This document shows positions 9,701 to 15,571 of a stretch of 22,581 bases of DNA, piece after piece. A program made the position numbers and the translations under genes. Origin of the DNA: a virus; the IMG/VR virus record IMGVR_UViG_3300009605_000163, positions 1-22,581 of that record; one strand, 5' to 3'. Each line of letters begins with the position of its first letter. The first letter of the stretch is position 1. Under the pieces are notes generated by a model that did not search any database, had not been told where the DNA came from, and saw only the letters and a program-made list of their open reading frames with translations.

Positions 9701-11605
9701 TTTGAAATCGTAAACTGTATCACTAGCAAAAATATTAATTTTTATCAATTCATCATCAATGCCAAAACAACGAATTGCGTTTCTAAAAGCTTTTTCTGTA
9801 CCCTTTGATTTGTAAATATATGAAAGATTGTTATAAATGTTTTGATAAATTAAATTTTTAACATCTTGAAGGTCTTCTTTAAATTCTCTGTTTTCACTTC
9901 TTTCTAATATTTTTTCAATTATATCTGCATCAACAAATAGTTCCGGAACATTAAGCCCTCGCATCTCCAAAAGTCTATTTGCAAATGGGATCGGCTTGTG
10001 AGTCCCACTTACATAAGCTGTGTTTTTAAGCTTTTGGAACATGCTAATTTGTAATGCAAGTTGATCAAAATAGCTTGACATAACTTGTGTAAGTTTTTTA
10101 AGATTTTTGGCGCCATCTTGATCTTCAGAAGTTATCCATTCCGGTATTGATTTATAAATCGCGGCATTATTTCTATAATCATATGTTCTTCCGAAATCTT
10201 TTTTTTGCGTAAGAACATTGCTGACATCTGGATGTTTAGAATAAATAATTGGATCTTTAAATTCAAATTTTGCAGCTCTAGCCTCAACCATGGCGGAGCC
10301 TGTTTGGCGAGATTTTTGAGCATAACCTTGCCACTCACCATTAGAAACTCTTCCAGAATAATCTAGAACTTTCGCATCTATACTTGAACTCCCAACTATG
10401 CCTTCATTAAATTTATAATAAACGCCTAATTGCGTATTTGCTGTATCTGTATTTGTGCCGCCGCCTACTTGTGCAAACCAATATCTGCCGATGTCTCGGG
10501 CGCTTCGCGCTGTTTTCCAGAATCTAAACTCATCCATAGAAGCAGATAATTTGCCCCAGCCTCTTTTGGGTATTGTGTCTGCTATATGATCTGTGGCAGT
10601 GCCGCCGCCCATGGAATTGTCAATCAAATACAACGTACCGGATGGTCTTGCTGCCAAAGCTCCAATTGTTGCCACAAGTGCACCGCTAACGTACCCAACG
10701 GTCGAGCCTGTCATCAAGACTTGATTTCTTATTCCGTCAACATACAACGTAGTTCTAATATGGCTACCAGAATTAATAAAAGAAAATGCATAATGGTGCC
10801 AATGATTGTCTGCTATCAACGATGGTGTCAAATTGGTGCCGATGGCTGTAGGTCCAAAGCCTTTACTTCCAGATTGGTATGTTGCATAAAAAGGTGTTCC
10901 GCTAACTCCTCCACTCATTTCAATTCTTAATCTGGCATAATCTGCACTAGCAGATAAACTTTCGGTCATATGTAAATCAAAAATTACTTCTTTTTGAGTT
11001 TTTGATGTATCAAATGCATCTTTCTTCAACCAAAATTCAACCGTGTTTCCGTCAGTGCCGCCTATTTTAAGATTGGACTCTCTATTCTGCGCAAAACTGA
11101 ATACATTGGATTTTCCATCGGATGATGGAAACATTTTGGGTAAAGTGGCGACGTCCGGATCTCTATGGGGACCACCTTTAATTAAGATGTATTCATAAGA
11201 TGCGGTGGCTGTAGCTCCATATCCCTGAAAATCTGCCACTTGCGTTCCCCATGAACCATGAGAAAAAACAATATATCCATTTGTTCGAGGATAAATATTT
11301 TCAAAAATATGCTCATCTAAATACGATGAACTGTTGTGCCAGGTTATTTTTTCGTATTTTGAACCATCATATGGATAAGTTCGATATATCCTTTTAATTG
11401 ACTGTTCATAATATTCTTCAGCTGAGCCAAATCTTACAAACGTATTTGGGTCATCATAATTTGCATATGGAATAATTTTTTGGTCATCGTGAACTTTTGC
11501 TTCAAGAACTTTATAAGATTCTATTTCTTTGCCAAGTTCTTCAATTGAAGTATTTGATAATACCTTTTCTTTCTTATTTTTATTAAATAAATCTTTAATT
11601 GGCAT
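743..11605 (-). CDS. Giant (3620 aa) baseplate/tail protein, gp7-like position, with lectin-like domains
   Basis: A single uninterrupted frame starts MPIKDLFNKNKKEK and ends with TAG. Domains inferred by eye are: residues about 175-395, a concanavalin A/laminin-G-like module (TVEFWLKK, HHYAFSF, TTLYVDG, MDEFRFWKTA); about 500-630, a helical region with YKSKGTEKAFRNAIRCFG, resembling the KGT motif of P2 gpI / T4 gp7-type tail proteins; about 680-895, a second LamG-like module (ISSVRFWYG); about 1035-1120, helical; about 1183-1340, a GC-rich inserted domain ending in FTGGQG; then some 2,100 residues I cannot assign. The last 60 residues are charged and end in a poly-Gly tail (GGGSGGGGGGYGF). 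It begins 2 nt after the 525-aa gene. T4 gp7 is 1032 aa, so if this is its counterpart it is over three times larger. A peripheral baseplate wedge protein with glycan-binding modules is my best reading; a tail fibre or adhesin is the alternative. Confidence 0.8.
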   Translation of the reverse strand: MPIKDLFNKNKKEKVLSNTSIEELGKEIESYKVLEAKVHDDQKIIPYANYDDPNTFVRFGSAEEYYEQSIKRIYRTYPYDGSKYEKITWHNSSSYLDEHIFENIYPRTNGYIVFSHGSWGTQVADFQGYGATATASYEYILIKGGPHRDPDVATLPKMFPSSDGKSNVFSFAQNRESNLKIGGTDGNTVEFWLKKDAFDTSKTQKEVIFDLHMTESLSASADYARLRIEMSGGVSGTPFYATYQSGSKGFGPTAIGTNLTPSLIADNHWHHYAFSFINSGSHIRTTLYVDGIRNQVLMTGSTVGYVSGALVATIGALAARPSGTLYLIDNSMGGGTATDHIADTIPKRGWGKLSASMDEFRFWKTARSARDIGRYWFAQVGGGTNTDTANTQLGVYYKFNEGIVGSSSIDAKVLDYSGRVSNGEWQGYAQKSRQTGSAMVEARAAKFEFKDPIIYSKHPDVSNVLTQKKDFGRTYDYRNNAAIYKSIPEWITSEDQDGAKNLKKLTQVMSSYFDQLALQISMFQKLKNTAYVSGTHKPIPFANRLLEMRGLNVPELFVDADIIEKILERSENREFKEDLQDVKNLIYQNIYNNLSYIYKSKGTEKAFRNAIRCFGIDDELIKINIFASDTVYDFKENYNYRVIKKNYAAFNHTGSFEATVYQMTGSNNSETVSFVSGSSNLFDAGDAQTIEAEVIFPKTLNIDSDNYAYANFDTVSLFGAHDAIEDWQHRDEVDELSWAFDHETSDFQVYAIKGIGHGDASAYFKLTSSALQLNLTTSVYDSVYDDNRWNFAVRVRPKAYPWAPAVSGSHSSPGMVDFYGVNTEQGIIKTVFKLTGAIGPDKLSPWLSGSKRLYIGAHRTNFTGSVIARCDAKISSVRFWYGNISNEEVNIHAKDPTNYGTLHPSRNAFLLPTSKPARNLKNLYVPQAATLVLHWDFGNVTGSNENGTFDVEDLSSGSLAESTNKYGWLTRRLSAQHTGKGHFFPKGRPFNKAVDKNYLAAAKQKLPEMIGSSDMVKIRTQDDINFTKESRPITHFISIEKSMYQTISEEILNLFATIKDFNNLIGEPVNRYRQEYKALAKLRQLFFDRIGNTPDLDRYVDYYKWVDSSINKLLMQLMPISANASGDINTIIESHVLERNKYWTKFPTLEMKQGDPIASIRGRREMMYNWKFGHPPITEVKSIAASLANAINCASVQNDHTFTLTSPTAMGGDGVTYTFKFVHNTTTVDAGAAGNVYYIARDGLTDAQRAAVCADAINGVANTNAAFSDGNVNSVNTVDLRLLAKVPGTGGGATIDLEFANKGAQGNGHENVLAGTNGFSGTKILEDAFTGGQGQSEAPREIDLLYKNSLWWKERAVRSGSAIGTNQYVDDNRDRLLKAIQNETDGLGRNPQYFNRSRQYSFKVDVGNSPPLDIHGGPNRKGNKNRDLLKQALRIGNQRYFQITSSDMVREETWNHDAPEMEPSKNFQYSFKVDAYDVARTTDSTFYPLAGGTLAGDYAVGKGDLLAPFSFYSASVEGAGSIYNDNEPIAVVTNIHHDTYNLNGEVPMQGPFTEKHVGGSAYRHAILFTTGSEDRIEAWNIELGDQLDGRTDKPRKILIQPRTIHQARSQFFRDGVAKRPVNIANIHHTTGTIPGAHATADVVYAGDGLGFTKIGNFDKRYQFVQTSGRKHNNRYFVEKDGNIVTNEGTASLLHGISEWTLPTRDRHEYVFVERFSAPGGPEVMSRGFLDISSEEYSAYNSMNYRNSTVREPLHRFLNTPSAKFGLFSGNVASPGHYTVSASFHKVNRNPQRFFKGNSHYHVQHLHGQGTSLLTASVRYDNAFITRPIPQSDLQYKWIRDSLVGISSSMMPKSHIRGGTLLGFWGTDENFGGITGSIDEGTGLGWAVPGQAKEYWTSQCGYLYGTAGGTVGTFLYKNLGHYGFDGETWVKSLPFGYAQPNHGIKGSPSTDLQFVSASDIVVYNGPGLITYAFGKKGGKRMATFGDVGTHDQTFVDFVGLNTVIIEPITGNLLGYGQDMGSKAVNRDFYFDGTGHSRVMDKDAATSCTTDTPTGQSTAYRGLNKLFVNSSSLAANTAYSQGSIPGSIGFLNALLINRGGVYGWPIWKQVRTSEHAVARHLRKSNILQLVDNYKTIRGDKYVHVRKEPYRFVQGGGRDPESPFEVFSDKDRIINSFRMPPVTSKFKPMHHKLRYVVSDENSKEYSLRHSYGNIKSFFPKNPHGSELAGTTTLDLKMIPDKVEQIRNQQQIYDNITNLIRHPAVNTTKWNNPDPTSLYVATEGFSLINFGYQETIWPKEENTYLSGTRGRINYTEVLGRGVNGLDRIHGKHRTFWKDENVNRLRSDQSLVIRTPDAWEPGYPNPFNNARNSQGFPLFSARDSGIFNKRFAFQVNPICLSMWPLDSNINDNSEGNPHIGGELFSTDFCFQQGDDYNFADLTELYNSGWWQHTASLKYTWFNFYGSYNSTIGYGDQTVDGAERVTTNNIYGLETASGSAKHSYATASGMHHFRPAYSASEFSNNAPWYDSYEEFSKDIRYIAKDYSIIPEFRISEHMDFYLQNDFSPKSVNTKFMTIDGAVEVTSSSTRYPGRGRPAYRNGKFYNLYSHSDFIKFIDVVKEDYESAGPEGSYSRGKQGRFVLKCKGIKKLLPYNGFYPVLRTIQLGNLLSESFGPHLVDKTNTAQHQRFIDVATDGSEYGPIKTSDASRLQAMLQPMMAPGVLFNTIKAGIAVDWPIYTGSYIPSYRQFTGSPLAISGYLTTGAVGNSGQKSVWSNIAPVRFPFSPTNSPHVTHDYTVTSMQDPVLPNIRLPIEGLVQPTSYLPNALLPSGDLEDAEEGAAWRLLLDMSMGSYQNHEGHAMAWDGKGDHKKYELAMNNFLGEVPKFFLKDERLKSFASKPGPFWMLSGTTYFMDVALAKSDDMIISEGPDLRGYYIPGVNVNLTGGARGIYYGPSGQVKFNATLAVKEAGTETFNAPSRGTYVSMQDPAWAAFTPPYFYGEKTERIRFSPDKHRVMDIGDIEQFSISEIIQFSQKETSLHNHVHGVDFRDRFEQLRATASFSSAPYCPDHRMFAHTASMQVAASINMFNKIRLPEAEFEKNPNNGQFEVTRLKDSVSDVVDLWSIGTKFECPALNFTGSLKKGSDGANSPHDHRYPRVMWMQYGHPPSIKDGIFMKLKESFPPPKNLTGQAKAAVIDGIGTGNESLRSPHGWPTPHRSGSLLKKLGFDQVQGAKAPFRKLGEVANRKTVSEAIVAIPIKQGSADPYYHFLQSQVSFALAGKGATSIRKLVEAQKKYVFPPHLDFVTNRDVKPIVMYVFEFNHTFDQDDLSDIWQNLMPKVARKAELVEAVVEHPLGLFGDFFNLDGLPDNLRWMVFKVKQRAESSYFRMLEDSYGARLLTPNDPQSDSVDQAKFNVQGERPNYSFNWPYDYFSLIELAKIDARVEYIDPTLIREGPEIPDNLQEEYIAEAQKAAEKGIWQSGLPPESLALELARITNLSLAALDAQEKEAGLNLAAGLAESARKRGEFTYKKSELAGQQQAQWEFEDPSETSPADRKEREEAAVKKAKAAGVVIVIPGEDKQEKRSRKKTETKTKPPKAKLKDTSDMGDDFSGGGSGGGGGGYGF
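7580..8060 (-). other. Inserted GC-rich domain within the 3620-aa protein (residues about 1183-1340)
   Basis: This segment encodes a Gly/Ala/Thr/Asn-rich domain running from SLANAINCAS to FTGGQGQSEAP. It has markedly more G/C-ending codons than the coding sequence on either side. The pattern (a short beta start, an A..C.DAING helix, a GGGATIDLEFANKGAQGN strand pair, then a terminal FTGG) resembles, from memory, small accessory domains inserted in tail sheath and other virion proteins of marine phages. The flanking text, NWKFGHPP before it and NSLWWKERA after it, reads like one continuous host protein split by the insert. The boundaries are approximate. Confidence 0.55.
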
Positions 11606-11607
11606 GA

Positions 11608-13185
11608 TTACTCAACCCTAAATTTAAATATCTCTGGCTGTTCACGATATGAATTATTGACACGATAAACAAATTTTACTCCATAGGCATAGTCTTTTTC
11701 CAACATATCCATATCTAAATCAAAATAATTTCCAGAAACATCAAAAGATAATTTTGTATGCTGGTCGCTCCCAGTGCCATAATTAATAATTGTTTTATTA
11801 TCAATAGTTCTTGTTAACTTGTAATAAGCATCTTCAATAATTTTATTTTCTGGTTCGGTATTAACAACTGTGTAGGCACTTGGGTTCCAATTTTTATCTC
11901 TTATAAACAATCTAAACGTTGGAACTTCGTCCTTTGAATAATTTGATTTTAAATTTGTTATTTTAGTAACATATTTTGGGCTTGGATTATAAGTCGCAGC
12001 ATTCATCGCCTTGATCGTGACAGCTGATCCGGTGTGAAGACTCCCACTAGCGCCGGTATACCATCTGTCGTAAAACGCGCTAGCCGTAGTGTTTAAGGCA
12101 AATGATGCAGTATACACCCCCTTGGAGCTATATCCACCAGTTACAGTAGTACCTGCGGTGCTTAAATAAGACAAAGCGGTAAACGTGCCGCTGCCGGCAG
12201 GGGCAAAAATATCACCAGCGGATGCAGAATTATAGAGCCTAACATAAATTTTTCCCGTATGACCGGTCCCCGTAGTACCAACGTTGGGAATGTTTTTAAG
12301 TTGCCCTCTTACGAAATTGTACAAATATAGTGTATTAAGATTATCATTTGCATCTGCCAAAGAACTACTTCTAAAAAAGTTTCCTCGGTCATCTTTCGTG
12401 GCAGAATCCCATCTCGCTTCAATCATAGGCCGTTTAAAATAGTATTCAGAACTTCTTGCGAAAAACTTTTTAGTATAATATGACCTTCTAGAGCCAGTTA
12501 TATTCTGCATCCAGGAGGCGCTATTAATGCCAGTCAAAGTTTTAAAATATGCTTCTTGAGAACCTGAAAGGTATAAGCCAATGCCATAATTACTTTTTGT
12601 GCCGGCAATCCATTGTTCAACTATAGTTGTCACATCAGCTTCAAGATCTTCGTCGCCTTCATGAAATCCAACAGAAACCGCCGGGTTTCCCGCAACGTCT
12701 GGTGGGTGAAAGTCTCCGCCGAAATTACTCCATTTTGATAATTGGCCACCAGAACTACTCATGGCATTGACCCAATTGGCCCCTTCACCATCTTTTGTTA
12801 TATCTTTATACTGTTCCATATCGAAGCCGTGACCTTCTTGCCACTCTTTTGATACTGGAACAATTGTCAAAGTGTAGTTCGAAGGTAGCGTGAAGGCGTG
12901 ACGTGCATTAAACATACGAAGATGAAATTTTACATTATCTTTTGCAGGAATATCACCAGCATTTCTATCAGAAGTTATCGCTTCAATTGGAAATTTGATC
13001 AATACTCTAGAAAGTTCTGCAGAATATCCTAGCGATGAAGATGCTTGTCCATAAATAGAAAACACCTCTAAAACATCAGACTGACCCATAGAAGAGCCGG
13101 TTCCTCTATTACTGGTCATTAAGCTTGCATCAAAAGCATTAGTAATGGTTGTGTCTGCGTCAGCTATGTATCTTTTTATCGACAT
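11608..13185 (-). CDS. DNRLRE-like beta-rich virion protein (525 aa)
   Basis: The ATG at 13183-13185 shares its A with the TAA stop of the gp6-like gene (TAATG), so translation is probably coupled; AGAGG lies 12 nt upstream. The N-terminus is MSIKRYIADADTTITNAF. Residues about 55-110 (SRVLIKFPI, then FHLRMFNARHA) followed by VPVSKEWQEGHG and, near residue 190, ADVTTIVEQWIAGTKSNYGI match the layout of DNRLRE-type beta-sandwich modules: a beta strand, a W.EG motif, then a DVT..V..W..G..NYGI strand. That family occurs in extracellular and wall-associated proteins. The C-terminus (YGVKFVYRVNNSYREQPEIF) is also beta-rich. No membrane segment or signal peptide is visible. It lies between gp6 and the 3620-aa gene, so a baseplate-peripheral or fibre-attachment role is likely. 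Virion membership is fairly sure; the fold call is moderate. Confidence 0.8.
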   Translation of the reverse strand: MSIKRYIADADTTITNAFDASLMTSNRGTGSSMGQSDVLEVFSIYGQASSSLGYSAELSRVLIKFPIEAITSDRNAGDIPAKDNVKFHLRMFNARHAFTLPSNYTLTIVPVSKEWQEGHGFDMEQYKDITKDGEGANWVNAMSSSGGQLSKWSNFGGDFHPPDVAGNPAVSVGFHEGDEDLEADVTTIVEQWIAGTKSNYGIGLYLSGSQEAYFKTLTGINSASWMQNITGSRRSYYTKKFFARSSEYYFKRPMIEARWDSATKDDRGNFFRSSSLADANDNLNTLYLYNFVRGQLKNIPNVGTTGTGHTGKIYVRLYNSASAGDIFAPAGSGTFTALSYLSTAGTTVTGGYSSKGVYTASFALNTTASAFYDRWYTGASGSLHTGSAVTIKAMNAATYNPSPKYVTKITNLKSNYSKDEVPTFRLFIRDKNWNPSAYTVVNTEPENKIIEDAYYKLTRTIDNKTIINYGTGSDQHTKLSFDVSGNYFDLDMDMLEKDYAYGVKFVYRVNNSYREQPEIFKFRVE

Positions 13186-14978
13186 TACCTAATTGTACCT
13201 CTAATATCATCTGTTGGAAATTTAATTTCAAATATATGATCTTCTGGGATGTCTAATCTTCTACCATCAGCTGATAAATAAAAATTTATTGGGAACACCA
13301 CTTCCGAATGACTGCCACCATTTTTGTTAACAATATTAACATTTATAGTGTCCACTACCCCTTCAATAAGATTTAAAGTTTTATAAATTTCTGTTATATA
13401 TATTGGTTCTGAAATATTGTATGATTTATTATATTTTGTTTTTAATGCACTTGTTGCTCTTTCCAGTATCGAGTATCTATTGGCTTCAGAATCAACAATT
13501 ATCTCAAAATTGATACCAAAGTTGACAATTCTAGCGTCTAATATGTCAATGGTGTCATTTATCATTTTATGACGATTTAGCCAAATTTTTAAATTTTCTT
13601 TGATAGAATTGTTAGTTTGGGTCAATTTCCCTGCCTTGGTTTGAGAAATGACAAAAATATTTATATTTCTTTTAAAAGAATCATTATCTTGTATTATATT
13701 GGCTTTCTTTACCGCGCCAAATTGAGAAGGCATATTATAAATTACTGAAAGGTAATCCTGTCTTGTGACAGCTCTATTTTGAGCAGCGTAGTGATCTTTA
13801 ATTCTAATTTTTAACTCTTCTTGACCCGGCCGTGTTATATCGCCCACGATTTTATTTTCATTAGATACCTCTAAACTATCTCTTACGTCCTGCATCTTTG
13901 TTGAGTCTAGTTGTGCACGATTAGGAAATTCAAAAAAACTTCTAACAACGTTATTGATAGAATTAATTGTTGCATTTGAATCTGATGCCGTGTTCCTTCT
14001 ATAAGTCACAACCAAGGATGTGTCTGATGGAGCAATTCCAAACTTATCCGTTGAGATCAAATTAGAAGGATCGAAAGAATCGTCTGTTATGAAATCTTTA
14101 CCATGCATATTCATAATAATTTTGCTTGGGTCTACGACAGAGTCGTTAAATATTTCAGAATCTGAGCCGTAACCGAATTGCAAAAAAGTCTGATATTGTG
14201 CTTGTTCAACTGTAAAACGTCTTGCAACCGGCACTGGTTTCAAAAGCCTTGGTGCATATTCTCTTTCTTTGGCATTCTGATTTGTCACCGGCATATAAAT
14301 AACATTTTGAGATAAAAAATCAACTTCATAATATCTATGGCCTTCGGTGTCATAAACTGATACGATCTCAGTTACACTTGATTCCCCTAAACCAATTCTC
14401 AAAAACCTCTGAAACGGACCAACATCTATAACTTCTCTTTCAAGTCTACCAGATACCACTTGGCCGTGTGTTTTTACTGCATAATATGTGGGGACGCCCG
14501 TGGTTGTATTAACGGCTGCAACAACAACTTCATTATCTGGATTTGAAAAATCAATATTTTCGTTTAATACGTAAACCCCGCCATCAGCAGAAGCAAATTC
14601 AGTTCCCTGTTTCAACAAAGGCATATAAGATTTATCTGGGCCAATTCCAGACGTAACCGATGGCACCATTAAATACATATCTATAACTCCAAAAGACGCT
14701 GCACTTTGTTTAAATTTGTAACCGACTTGATGACCATGTCGTATTATGTTATTATATTCAATTGAACTATCTAAAAATGACTCATTTACTTGATAATCTA
14801 AATAAAAAGACAAAATATCCCCAACATAGGCGACAGTGTCAAGCATTAACGATCCAAAAGAAGCCTCATTAAAGTCTTTAAAAGTATTTGAATAATATCT
14901 TCTAGTATAGTCAACTAGATCATTTTTAATTGATTCAAAGTCTCTATTAGTATACCTTATTAATGGTTTTTTTGGCAT
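13185..14978 (-). CDS. Baseplate wedge protein, T4 gp6 / baseplate J-like
   Basis: This 597-aa protein opens PKKPLIRYTNRDFESIKNDL, continues with DFNEASFGSLMLDTVAYVGDILSFYLDYQVNESFLDSS, then HGHQVGYKF. This is the classic N-terminal signature of T4 gp6 / Mu gp47 (baseplate J) proteins: a tyrosine-rich start, a membrane-free helical core and a L..A..VGY motif. In T4, gp6 dimers form the inner baseplate ring and join wedges, next to gp25, gp53 and gp7. The length is close to T4 gp6 (660 aa). A later KIRIKDHYAAQNRAVTRQDYLSVIYN stretch (about 385-410) matches the (T)..DY motif of the family. The start has AAGGGA 9 nt upstream. It lies 32 nt after the gp25-like gene and overlaps the next gene by one base. 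Confidence 0.95.
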   Translation of the reverse strand: MPKKPLIRYTNRDFESIKNDLVDYTRRYYSNTFKDFNEASFGSLMLDTVAYVGDILSFYLDYQVNESFLDSSIEYNNIIRHGHQVGYKFKQSAASFGVIDMYLMVPSVTSGIGPDKSYMPLLKQGTEFASADGGVYVLNENIDFSNPDNEVVVAAVNTTTGVPTYYAVKTHGQVVSGRLEREVIDVGPFQRFLRIGLGESSVTEIVSVYDTEGHRYYEVDFLSQNVIYMPVTNQNAKEREYAPRLLKPVPVARRFTVEQAQYQTFLQFGYGSDSEIFNDSVVDPSKIIMNMHGKDFITDDSFDPSNLISTDKFGIAPSDTSLVVTYRRNTASDSNATINSINNVVRSFFEFPNRAQLDSTKMQDVRDSLEVSNENKIVGDITRPGQEELKIRIKDHYAAQNRAVTRQDYLSVIYNMPSQFGAVKKANIIQDNDSFKRNINIFVISQTKAGKLTQTNNSIKENLKIWLNRHKMINDTIDILDARIVNFGINFEIIVDSEANRYSILERATSALKTKYNKSYNISEPIYITEIYKTLNLIEGVVDTINVNIVNKNGGSHSEVVFPINFYLSADGRRLDIPEDHIFEIKFPTDDIRGTIR

Positions 14979-14997
14979 CGCATATTATCCCTTTTTT

Positions 14998-15005
14998 ATA
15001 AATAG
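14998..15005 (-). promoter_or_regulatory. CTATTTAT element upstream of the gp6-like gene
   Basis: The coding strand reads CTATTTAT ending 19 nt before the gp6-like ATG, after the TAG stop of the gp25-like gene. On the plus strand the overlapping bases 14997-15004 are an exact TATAAATA, the T4 late-promoter octamer, but pointing away from the gp6-like gene and into the gp25-like gene in antisense. It shares octamer and spacing with the copy at 727-734. Confidence 0.4.
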
Positions 15006-15010
15006 TATTT

Positions 15011-15394
15011 CTATAAAGTTATATTCAATATATCTGATATATTAAGTTGTGCAACGCTATATTCAATTTTAACATTAAGGGCGTTTCTATCTGTCTCAAC
15101 ATTCTCTCTTGTCCCTGTAAACTTTATTGATTTCAATTTTATAAAAGGCATATATAATTTTGCTTGTTCATGAATCTTTGCTGAAATATTTTGTCTTAAA
15201 GCAGGATTATTATTTTCAAACAAGAAACGCAAAATTCCGACACCAAAATTTGTATCCATAATTCTTTCACCAGGATTTGTTAAAATTAAATTTTTAAAAT
15301 TTTGTTTGATTGCTTCTCTAAGAGTTTTGTTTAATTTGTATGGCCCTAGTTCTTTATCAAGAGACAAAGGTAATTTTACTGAAATTCCTGACAT
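15011..15394 (-). CDS. Baseplate wedge protein, GPW/gp25 family
   Basis: This 127-aa protein contains TLREAIKQNFKNLILTNPGERIMDTNFGVGILRFLFE (about residues 24-60), the family-defining block of gp25/GPW proteins, followed by a helix (NISAKIHEQAKLYMPFIKLKSI) and terminal strands. The T4 relative is 132 aa, so it is full length. In T4 and in related contractile injection systems, gp25 sits at the inner baseplate, binds gp6 and contacts the first sheath ring, starting sheath assembly. The ATG at 15392-15394 has a strong AGGAG 9 nt upstream. It is the first gene after the only sizeable gap in the window, so it probably opens a transcription unit that includes gp6 and the genes that follow. It ends in TAG. 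Confidence 0.96.
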   Translation of the reverse strand: MSGISVKLPLSLDKELGPYKLNKTLREAIKQNFKNLILTNPGERIMDTNFGVGILRFLFENNNPALRQNISAKIHEQAKLYMPFIKLKSIKFTGTRENVETDRNALNVKIEYSVAQLNISDILNITL

Positions 15395-15403
15395 TTTTTT
15401 GTA

Positions 15404-15408
15404 CTCCT
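15404..15408 (-). promoter_or_regulatory. Ribosome binding site AGGAG of the gp25-like gene
   Basis: The coding strand has AGGAG followed by nine bases, TAC plus six A residues, and then the ATG. This is the best Shine-Dalgarno match in the window. It confirms the start codon at 15394 and suggests the gene is translated independently of its upstream neighbour. Confidence 0.75.
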
Positions 15409-15416
15409 ATCACTAA

Positions 15417-15425
15417 ATAAATATG
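15417..15425 (-). promoter_or_regulatory. CATATTTAT element upstream of the gp25-like gene
   Basis: This is a variant of the CTATTTAT element seen at the two other spaced junctions. It ends 22 nt before the gp25-like ATG with AGGAG in between. The match to the other copies is TATTTAT (7 bases). It is listed as a candidate promoter or leader element because of its repeated placement. Confidence 0.3.
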
Positions 15426-15522
15426 ATCCTTCTTTAAGATTTGTCCTTATTTTTTTATTATAATATTCTTAAAGGTTTTAAATAAGAATGCCCTTCATTC
15501 TCTTTCTTTGTTTAAGTGTCGG

Positions 15523-15544
15523 ATATGTTATTTTCATAACACAT
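15523..15544 (-). other. RNA hairpin with GAAA tetraloop after the 1895-aa gene
   Basis: Bases 15523-15531 pair with 15536-15544 (nine pairs, one of them a G-U wobble). In the minus-strand transcript the loop is GAAA, a stable GNRA tetraloop. It starts 27 nt after the TAG stop of the 1895-aa gene. No U-run follows it, so it does not look like an intrinsic terminator. An mRNA 3'-end stabiliser or processing site is possible. Confidence 0.5.
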
Positions 15545-15571
15545 TAAGGCGAGGGTGAAGTGATTCATAGG

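Larger units (their letters stand above)
15395..15571 (-). promoter_or_regulatory. Intergenic leader of the gp25-gp6 unit (177 nt)
   Basis: This is the only gap longer than 35 nt. On the coding strand it holds, in order, a hairpin (15523-15544), an AT-rich stretch with TATAAT at 15457-15462, CATATTTAT at 417-425 of the 15,000 block (15417-15425), and the AGGAG site. The hexamer 17 nt upstream of TATAAT is TTATTT, a poor -35 match. A promoter for the gp25-gp6-525-3620 series is likely somewhere here, but its exact form is uncertain. No small gene is convincing in this gap. Confidence 0.5.

Noticed and set aside
743-11605. The giant frame as an artefact of merging several genes by sequencing errors
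   Set aside because: No internal stops, no frame shift in codon pattern and no internal Shine-Dalgarno plus ATG at domain joints stood out; the patchy composition is better explained by domain insertion.
14997-15004. TATAAATA as a forward late promoter for plus-strand genes
   Set aside because: No plausible plus-strand gene lies downstream; it is kept only as a finding about inverted motifs.
15523-15544. Intrinsic terminator after the 1895-aa gene
   Set aside because: The stem-loop is good but AT-rich and is not followed by a U-run on the coding strand.
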